A DNA stretch of 64,000 nucleotides, from positions 145,429 through 209,428 of the forward strand of contig NZ_APNL01000007.1 of assembly GCF_040361435.1 (NCBI RefSeq), read 5' to 3'. This document shows positions 57,619-64,000 of the stretch, piece after piece (positions within the stretch are counted from its first letter, which is position 1; every line of letters starts with the position of its first letter). A model generated the notes under the pieces. It saw only the letters and a program-made list of their open reading frames with translations, searched no databases and was not told the DNA's origin. Position numbers and translations under genes: made by a program. This DNA comes from Salinisphaera sp002433465. GTDB taxonomy: Bacteria > Pseudomonadota > Gammaproteobacteria > Nevskiales > Salinisphaeraceae.

Positions 57619-58506
57619 TCAGCGCGGCTCTTGCACGTCGTGCAGGAAGTTGCTCACCACCGGCGAATCGCAGTCGCCACGCCGGGCCACGGCCAGCTCG
57701 AACACGGCCGCCGGGTCAGCGTCGAGAACACGGTAATGCACTTCGTTGCTGCGTACCGAGGCCATGCTGGCCGGCACGATGGCCACGCCGGCTTCGGCCG
57801 CGACCAGCGCGATCACGCCGTGAATCTGGCGTGCCTCCTGGACGATGTCCGGCTCGAAACCGGCCGCATGACACAGATCGAAGGCACGCCGGAAAAAGCC
57901 GCGACCTTCATGTCCGGGCCAGAATACGAACGCCTCGGTGGCGAGGTCGGCGACCGAAAGATCGACTTTGGCTGCCAGCGGATGTTCCGCCGGCACCGCG
58001 ATGGCCAGCCGGTCGCGATCGAAGGGTTGCAGTATGAGGTGGCGGTCATCGGCCAGCGGCGGCAGCACCACGGCCAGATCCAGGGCCTGGTCGCGCAGGG
58101 CTCGAATCTGGCCGGCAGTGGTTTCTTCGATCAGGTCCACCCGCACCTGTGGCCAGGCACGCCGAAATGCCCGTACCGCAGCCGGCAGACGCCCGTACAT
58201 CGCACTGCCGACATAGCCGATACGCAGCCGCCCGGTCTGGCCGGCTGCGGCCGCGCGGGCCGCCGGCACGCAGCGCTCCGCGGCGGCCAGCGTTTGTCGT
58301 GCCTGTTCGGCAAATGCCGCGCCGGCCGCGGTGAGACGGTTTTCGCGCTGGCCGCGTACGACGAGCGCTTCGCCGACCTCGTCCTCTATGCGTTTGATAG
58401 CCGCGCTCAACGGCGGCTGGGACATATTCAGCCGCCTCGCAGCGCGATGAAAATGCAGCTCTTCGGCCACCGCCACGAACTGGCGCAGCTGACGTAATTC
58501 GATCAT
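57619..58506 (-). CDS. LysR-family transcriptional regulator
   Basis: A LysR regulator of 295 residues beginning MIELRQLRQFVAVAEELHFH, with the helix-turn-helix LNMSQPPLSAAIKRIEDEVG typical of the BenM/CatM/CbnR group and a type 2 periplasmic-binding effector domain. The ATG at 58506 is preferred; a GTG four codons earlier is possible. It lies between an SDR gene downstream and a quinone-reductase-like gene upstream on the same strand, either of which might be its target. Confidence 0.92.
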   Translation of the reverse strand: MIELRQLRQFVAVAEELHFHRAARRLNMSQPPLSAAIKRIEDEVGEALVVRGQRENRLTAAGAAFAEQARQTLAAAERCVPAARAAAAGQTGRLRIGYVGSAMYGRLPAAVRAFRRAWPQVRVDLIEETTAGQIRALRDQALDLAVVLPPLADDRHLILQPFDRDRLAIAVPAEHPLAAKVDLSVADLATEAFVFWPGHEGRGFFRRAFDLCHAAGFEPDIVQEARQIHGVIALVAAEAGVAIVPASMASVRSNEVHYRVLDADPAAVFELAVARRGDCDSPVVSNFLHDVQEPR

Positions 58507-58605
58507 CCCACTATCCACGCACCGGCCTCGAACGCATCAGCCTACACGCGCGGGCGCGCGTCCGATCGAGCGCGATACGGTCGCCAGGGATCGGCGACGG
58601 ATGCG

Positions 58606-59550
58606 TTACAGCGTAATCACCACCTTGCCGACGGTACGCCCGCTTTCGATATGTGCGTGGGCGGCGGCCGTGTCTTCGAGCGCATAGCGTTCGGAAATAT
58701 GCGGCACCAGCGTGCCCTCGCCCAGCATCGCAGCGATCTCGTGCATGTGCTCGCCGCTGGGGAATACGTGCATGAAATAGTTCACGACCAGCCCCTTGGC
58801 CTCGGCGGCCTCGCGATCGCTTTCGACCAACCCGGACGGCAGGTTGATGATCGTGCCGCCATCGCGCATGACGCTCACCGAACGCTGGAACTGGGCCCCG
58901 CCCTGGGTTTCCAGACAGAAATCGATGTCGCCGGTTACGTCTTCGAAGCGCACCGCCTTGTAGTCGATATGTTCGTCGGCCCCCAGCGATTCGACGAATG
59001 CCTTGTTTTTCGCCGACGAGGTGGCGATGACGTAGGCGCCGAGGTGCTTGGCCATCTGCACCGCGAAATGCCCCACCCCGCCGCTGGCGGCATGAATCAG
59101 CACCCGATCACCGGCCTTGAGCTCGCCGAAATGGGTGAACGCCTGCCAGGCGGTGAGTGCGGCCAGCGTGCTCGCGGCGGCGGCCTCCCAGGACACACCG
59201 GCCGGAATGACAGCGAGTTCTTCCGCCGGCGCGGTGACGTACTGCGCATAGCCATTGGGCGGCAGGGGAAAGCGAATCATGCCGAATACGGCATCGCCTT
59301 CGTTCAGGTGCTTGACGTTATCGCCGACGGCCACGACCTCGCCGGCCACGTCCCAGCCCAGAATCAGCGGCAGCGCGTGGTCAAGCTGGGAGGCCAGCGC
59401 TTCGCCCTGGCGGGTTTTGACATCGACCGGGTTCACGCTCACGGCGGCAGTCTTGATCAGCACCTCGTCCGGCGCACAGACGGGCATGGGGCGTTCGGCC
59501 AGCACGAGATTATGCGCGGGGCCGAACTCTTCAAAGGCAACGACGTTCAT
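58606..59550 (-). CDS. NADP-dependent quinone-reductase-like oxidoreductase (zinc-free MDR family)
   Basis: A 314-residue medium-chain dehydrogenase/reductase. It has the GroES-like N-terminal domain (LILGWDVAGEVVAVGDNVK) and a Rossmann domain (VLIHAASGGVGHFAVQMAKHLGA). No catalytic or structural zinc cysteines are visible, so it belongs to the quinone oxidoreductase/enoyl reductase-like branch that uses NADPH. The upstream region is A+T-rich (59570-59595) and probably holds its promoter. Confidence 0.9.
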   Translation of the reverse strand: MNVVAFEEFGPAHNLVLAERPMPVCAPDEVLIKTAAVSVNPVDVKTRQGEALASQLDHALPLILGWDVAGEVVAVGDNVKHLNEGDAVFGMIRFPLPPNGYAQYVTAPAEELAVIPAGVSWEAAAASTLAALTAWQAFTHFGELKAGDRVLIHAASGGVGHFAVQMAKHLGAYVIATSSAKNKAFVESLGADEHIDYKAVRFEDVTGDIDFCLETQGGAQFQRSVSVMRDGGTIINLPSGLVESDREAAEAKGLVVNYFMHVFPSGEHMHEIAAMLGEGTLVPHISERYALEDTAAAHAHIESGRTVGKVVITL

Positions 59551-59966
59551 CGGGGATAGACTTCAACATAATGGCTGGATAATACAAATATATCGCACCG
59601 CACCCGCCGCCCTCACCCCTGCGTCCACGGCCCGCACCCGCAAGGCTCGTGCCGACGCGGTATCGCGGGCTTCGGCGCATTTCGCGTTCGGCCCCGGCCT
59701 GTTCGTCGTTGCGCTGTAGCGCCTGGCTGCGCCGAGCGCTTCCTGCGACCGGGCGCGATAAATGAACTCTTGAAATGCAGGCGAACGGTCGTAGATAGAC
59801 GGGTCACGGCATGGCTGTATGTCCGGACAGCCGCTGCCGTTTCATCATCCATCGCAATCCAACGGACCGGGGTATGCGCCCCGTGCAGGTCAAGGCACGC
59901 CTGCTCATACAAGGCCTGGGCTCCCGTCAATAACGCAAAACGCAAGAATCGCCCAGGAGCAAACAA
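59551..59966. other. Intergenic region without recognisable gene
   Basis: These 416 bp separate the divergent oxidoreductase and response regulator genes. An A+T-rich stretch at 59556-59597 fits the promoter of the minus-strand gene. Open frames crossing the rest have no credible composition, and no RNA structure or repeat was recognised. Confidence 0.5.
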
Positions 59967-60629
59967 GTGAAAGAGACCATTTATGTCGTAGAAGATGACG
60001 ACGCGATACGCGAATCCCTGAAATGCCTGGCCAGCGATGCCGGCTACGCGGTGCGCTGCTTTCGTAGCGCGGAACGATTCTTGAGCCACGCGCCGCGCAT
60101 CGACGCGGGCTGTGCGCTCGTGGATATGCGCCTGCCCGGCATGGACGGCCTGCAACTGCAGCGCCAGATCAGCGCCGCGGGGCTGAGTGTCAGGACGGTG
60201 TTCATCACCGGCTATGCCACGATCCGACTGGCGGTCGAGGCCATGCAGCTCGGTGCCTCCGGGTTTCTGACCAAACCCGCGCCTGCCGAGCAGCTGCTCG
60301 CCGAAATCGAACGCTGCCTGCGCCGGGGCACACGCCGACGTGGGCAGCACGAGGCCGGTCAGGCCTATGCCCGCCAGCTCGAACGGCTCACCCCGAGAGA
60401 GGCCGAAATCGCCGGGGCACTGACCGACGGCCTGACCACGCGTCAGGTGGCAGTCACTCTCGGCATCAGCAAGCGCACGGCCGAGAGCCATCGCGCCAAC
60501 ATCATGGCCAAGCTGGATATCGCTTCGGTGGCCACGCTGACCAAGATCGTTTGTCTGGCCCAGCCCGGCGACCGGCAGCAACCGCCGGGCGCCGCCCACG
60601 CGGATGGCCCGCGGGGCTGCCGGCCATAG
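59967..60629 (+). CDS. FixJ/LuxR-type response regulator
   Basis: A 220-residue two-domain regulator. The receiver domain has acidic residues VVEDDD, the phospho-acceptor Asp53 in LVDMRLPGMDG, Thr in VFITGYA and Lys103 in FLTKPAP; the FITGYA and FLTKP wording is of the FixJ/TodT/StyR type. The LuxR helix-turn-helix follows (LTPREAEIAGALTDGLTTRQVAVTLGISKRTAESHRANIMAKL). AGGAG precedes the ATG. No histidine kinase is adjacent, so it is an orphan here. It precedes two unknown membrane proteins on the same strand. Confidence 0.93.
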   Translation: MKETIYVVEDDDAIRESLKCLASDAGYAVRCFRSAERFLSHAPRIDAGCALVDMRLPGMDGLQLQRQISAAGLSVRTVFITGYATIRLAVEAMQLGASGFLTKPAPAEQLLAEIERCLRRGTRRRGQHEAGQAYARQLERLTPREAEIAGALTDGLTTRQVAVTLGISKRTAESHRANIMAKLDIASVATLTKIVCLAQPGDRQQPPGAAHADGPRGCRP

Positions 60630-60806
60630 CGCTGGCCACCGCGACGCAGCATGTCATGCCCGGCCGGTTTTTCGAGCCGGCCGGGCGATTAGCACCGTGC
60701 CCTGGCGCTACGCTACCCGTACATTTGCCCACCGGATCGTCACGATATACCGCCCTGGTTTGTGCGGCCTATATTGCGCATCCATTTAGCGCCACGGAGC
60801 GCTGCG

Positions 60807-61454
60807 ATGTGGCAACTCATCAGTGACAATGCCGCCGCACTGACCGTGATCGCCACGGCGGCCACCCTGATCGTATGGACGGTCTACGGCCAGATTCTGT
60901 CCGCGAACCAGAGCCGCCAGCAGAAGACACGGCTGTTCATCACCCAGGGCAACGGCAGCGGCCTGGATTCGACCTGCCTGTTGAGCAATATGGGCAAGGA
61001 GTTCGTTTTCCTGCGCGGCGTGTTCGTCGATCTTCATGAAAGCGACGGCGGTCACCACACCGCGCCGGTGGAAAAGGAATGGCAGGCACAGCCGCGAAGC
61101 TACAGCGCCGAGGACATCGGCCAGGGCCCGGTGGGGTCGAGCCAGCAACTGGTACTCGGGCCGTTTCGATGGCTGGTGGCCGAGGCGGCGCGCAAGGCCG
61201 GCCTGCTCCAAGCCGACGATGACGCCGAACTCTGGCAACGGCTCGAGTCGTTCTCGATTACGGCGGTGATCACCGCCGGGCCATACGAACAGATGATCGG
61301 CGCCGCCCACCGGTTCTTCGTGGATTCAGACAACGGCCAGATACGGCCCGACCCGAAGGGCACCCGCCTGCGCACATCGCGCCGCGATGTGCGCTTGCTG
61401 CGCCAGCGCTTACAGACCATGACCGAAAACCGCGGCGCAGAGCCCCCGACCTGA
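60807..61454 (+). CDS. Membrane-anchored protein of unknown function, tandem paralogue A
   Basis: A 215-residue protein with a single N-terminal helix (ALTVIATAATLIVWTVYGQIL) and a soluble domain opening RLFITQGNGSGLDSTCLLSN. It also contains LGPFRWLVAEAARKAGL and AVITAGPYEQMIGAAHRFFV, and ends with Arg-rich heptads (RRDVRLLRQRLQTM). It is clearly related to the next gene: both share MW-x-I, NAxAL, LxVWxxY, a basic stretch, xxLIxQGxG, DSxCLxSNM and the GPxxxxIGAxxxFxV block. No family is recognised. GGAG seven bases upstream sets the start at 60807. The topology suggests a cytoplasmic domain tethered to the inner membrane. Confidence 0.75.
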   Translation: MWQLISDNAAALTVIATAATLIVWTVYGQILSANQSRQQKTRLFITQGNGSGLDSTCLLSNMGKEFVFLRGVFVDLHESDGGHHTAPVEKEWQAQPRSYSAEDIGQGPVGSSQQLVLGPFRWLVAEAARKAGLLQADDDAELWQRLESFSITAVITAGPYEQMIGAAHRFFVDSDNGQIRPDPKGTRLRTSRRDVRLLRQRLQTMTENRGAEPPT

Positions 61455-61515
61455 CCACCGGCGATCCGCAACAAGCCGCCGGCTGCATCCACGCCCGGCA
61501 ACATCTGACGCACCC

Positions 61516-62175
61516 ATGTGGGAATGGATCAATAACAACGCCCAGGCCCTGTCCTTCTTTGCCAGCGTCGGCACGCTGGGGGTATGGCTTTTCTATGCGC
61601 ATCTGCTTTATTCGGGCTTTCGGCGGCAACGCCAGGCGCGCATCCTGATCAACCAGGGCTGGGGCCAGCAGGTGGATTCGGTTTGCCTGATCAGCAACAT
61701 GAGTCAGGAGCCGATCTATATCCACAGCATCACGATGACGATCCGTGCACGGCACAACACGCAGGAAAACGAATACACCGAGGCGATCACCGACTTCGAC
61801 GAAGCCCAGCCGCGCGATAGCGAGAACCATCCGCGCGAAGTCACCCGCCAGGGGCCGCTGCGCGTAGGCGAGCAGATGAACCTGGGGACCTTTCGTTCGC
61901 TGCTGCGCCAGACCGCGAAACGGCACAAAGACTTGCGCGCCGACGAAAGCCAGCCGCTGCGCAGTCTGTCGGTGCGCAACTTCAAGGTCACCGTGATCGC
62001 AAGCTACGGCCCGGAAGGCGGCGTGATCGGCGCGCAACGCAAGTTCCTGGTGCGCGGCGACGACAACCAGCTGATGAGCCCGGTCGCCATCAGCACCAAG
62101 CGCATGACCCGACGCCGCGCGCGCCACAGGTTGCAGCACTGGCTGGAACAACAGCTCGACACCGCGCATGGCTGA
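61516..62175 (+). CDS. Membrane-anchored protein of unknown function, tandem paralogue B
   Basis: A 219-residue paralogue of the preceding gene, 61 bp downstream on the same strand. It has an N-terminal helix (ALSFFASVGTLGVWLFYAHLL), then RQARILINQGWGQQVDSVCL, ISNMSQEPIYIH, LGTFRSLLRQTAKRHKDLRA, VTVIASYGPEGGVIGAQRKF and a basic C-terminus (TKRMTRRRARHRLQHWL). No enzymatic motif is visible. The conserved SNM-x-x-E segment in both copies suggests a beta-sandwich-like domain, but this is inference. It is convergent with the sigma-54-type regulator gene, whose stop is nine bases away. Confidence 0.75.
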   Translation: MWEWINNNAQALSFFASVGTLGVWLFYAHLLYSGFRRQRQARILINQGWGQQVDSVCLISNMSQEPIYIHSITMTIRARHNTQENEYTEAITDFDEAQPRDSENHPREVTRQGPLRVGEQMNLGTFRSLLRQTAKRHKDLRADESQPLRSLSVRNFKVTVIASYGPEGGVIGAQRKFLVRGDDNQLMSPVAISTKRMTRRRARHRLQHWLEQQLDTAHG

Positions 62176-62184
62176 GGCATCGCT

Positions 62185-63557
<1,373 letters not shown>

Positions 63558-63558
<1 letters not shown>

Positions 63559-64000
63559 CAGGCTTTACTCGCAGGCAAATTCACACGCACGCGCGTGCCA
63601 CCACCCGGCGCTGAGAGGTATTCCAGCATACCGCCATGGGCCTGGAGGACCTTGTAGGCGAAGGGAATGCCCAGGCCGCTGCCACGGCGCTTGGTGGTGG
63701 GTAACGGCGCGCTCGAACGCGGATCGGGCACCAGGGCCATGCCCGGGCCGGCATCCACGATATCCAGCTGTGCTGCGCCGTCGTCGGTGACCGCCGTGGC
63801 CACCACGATGCGCGACTGCGGCGGCGATGCTTCGAGCGCATTCGCCAGCAGGCCGTGCAGCGCCTGTTCCAGCAGGGGCGCGTCGGCGTTCACCGCGACC
63901 GGCGCACGCTCGCGCTCCAGCGCGATATCGGCGGCGGCCAGTCGACCGCCGAGAGCGGCAATCGCACCGTCGACGATGGTATCCAGCTGGCACGGCCTAG
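63558..64000 (-). CDS. Sensor histidine kinase, C-terminal part
   Basis: The frame is open to the right edge of the window, so only about 146 residues at the C-terminal end are visible. They form the HATPase domain: N box ALHGLLANALEAS, G1 box DIVDAGPGM, and G2 box GSGLGIPFAYKVLQAHGG, ending in GGTRVRVNLPA. This is the ATP-binding part of the kinase that should phosphorylate the NtrC-type regulator encoded immediately downstream. The two genes overlap by one base (TGATG), as cognate pairs often do. The sensor and dimerisation domains lie outside the window. Confidence 0.93.

Overview
The window is about 64 kb of high-G+C, gene-dense chromosome from a Gammaproteobacterium. The clusters radC / coaBC-dut-argB, rpmB-rpmG, tesA next to a YbbA/YbbP transporter and fhuCDB are all typical of that class. 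A halophilic genus such as Salinisphaera would fit the protein flavour and the BCCT osmolyte carrier, but that is only a guess. The G+C content drops visibly around 37.7-38.8 kb and in the 38.8-45.8 kb accessory block. No tRNA, rRNA, CRISPR array, prophage or transposase gene was seen.

Layout. 1-4.2 kb: the end of a chemoreceptor, then argB, dut and coaBC (minus strand) facing radC. 4.3-6.2 kb: two paralogous outer-membrane barrel genes separated by a 273-bp MITE-like element. 6.3-6.7 kb: rpmB-rpmG. 6.9-13 kb: a HyuA-type protein divergent from a four-gene Gld-like ABC system. 13-17.4 kb: a two-gene RND efflux pump. 17.6-20.2 kb: a secreted alpha/beta hydrolase and an amidase. 20.3-21.5 kb: a RES-Xre toxin-antitoxin pair split by a second 264-bp MITE-like element. 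21.6-25.5 kb: tesA divergent from the YbbA/YbbP-type transporter. 25.6-29.8 kb: a cupin dioxygenase, LysR/azoR, Hsp20 and a PQQ-dependent sugar dehydrogenase-like protein. 30-32.5 kb: a small His-rich secreted protein and a ZnuD-like TonB receptor behind a possible Zur site. 32.5-33.4 kb: a non-coding repeat patch. 33.4-37.7 kb: a Baeyer-Villiger monooxygenase, then fhuF plus a cyclic-peptide-exporter-type ABC protein behind a Fur-like box.

37.8-45.8 kb is the most accessory part. It holds a frameshifted lipoprotein, an orphan ORF, LysR, a DUF1127 protein, a BCCT transporter, a frameshifted SDR gene, and a TetR-controlled set (metallo-hydrolase, NTF2-like protein, SDR) with matching operator palindromes. 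46-49.7 kb: fhuCDB for ferric hydroxamate uptake. 49.9-54.9 kb: IclR/MFS, rhodanese plus FAD oxidoreductase, and a stand-alone ketoacyl-ACP synthase III. 55-59.6 kb: Xre-cupin/azlC/azlD, an SDR, LysR and a quinone-reductase-like enzyme. 60-64 kb: a FixJ-like regulator, two tandem paralogous membrane-anchored proteins of unknown function, and an NtrC-type regulator/histidine kinase pair.

How the genes work together. Metal acquisition recurs: fhuCDB, FhuF, a siderophore-type exporter and a ZnuD-like receptor, each with a plausible Fur or Zur site. The least ordinary observations are the MITE that separates antitoxin from toxin while its target duplication supplies the antitoxin stop codon, the NtrC-family regulator with altered GAFTGA and Walker B motifs, the twin unknown membrane proteins beside it, and the paired TetR operators.
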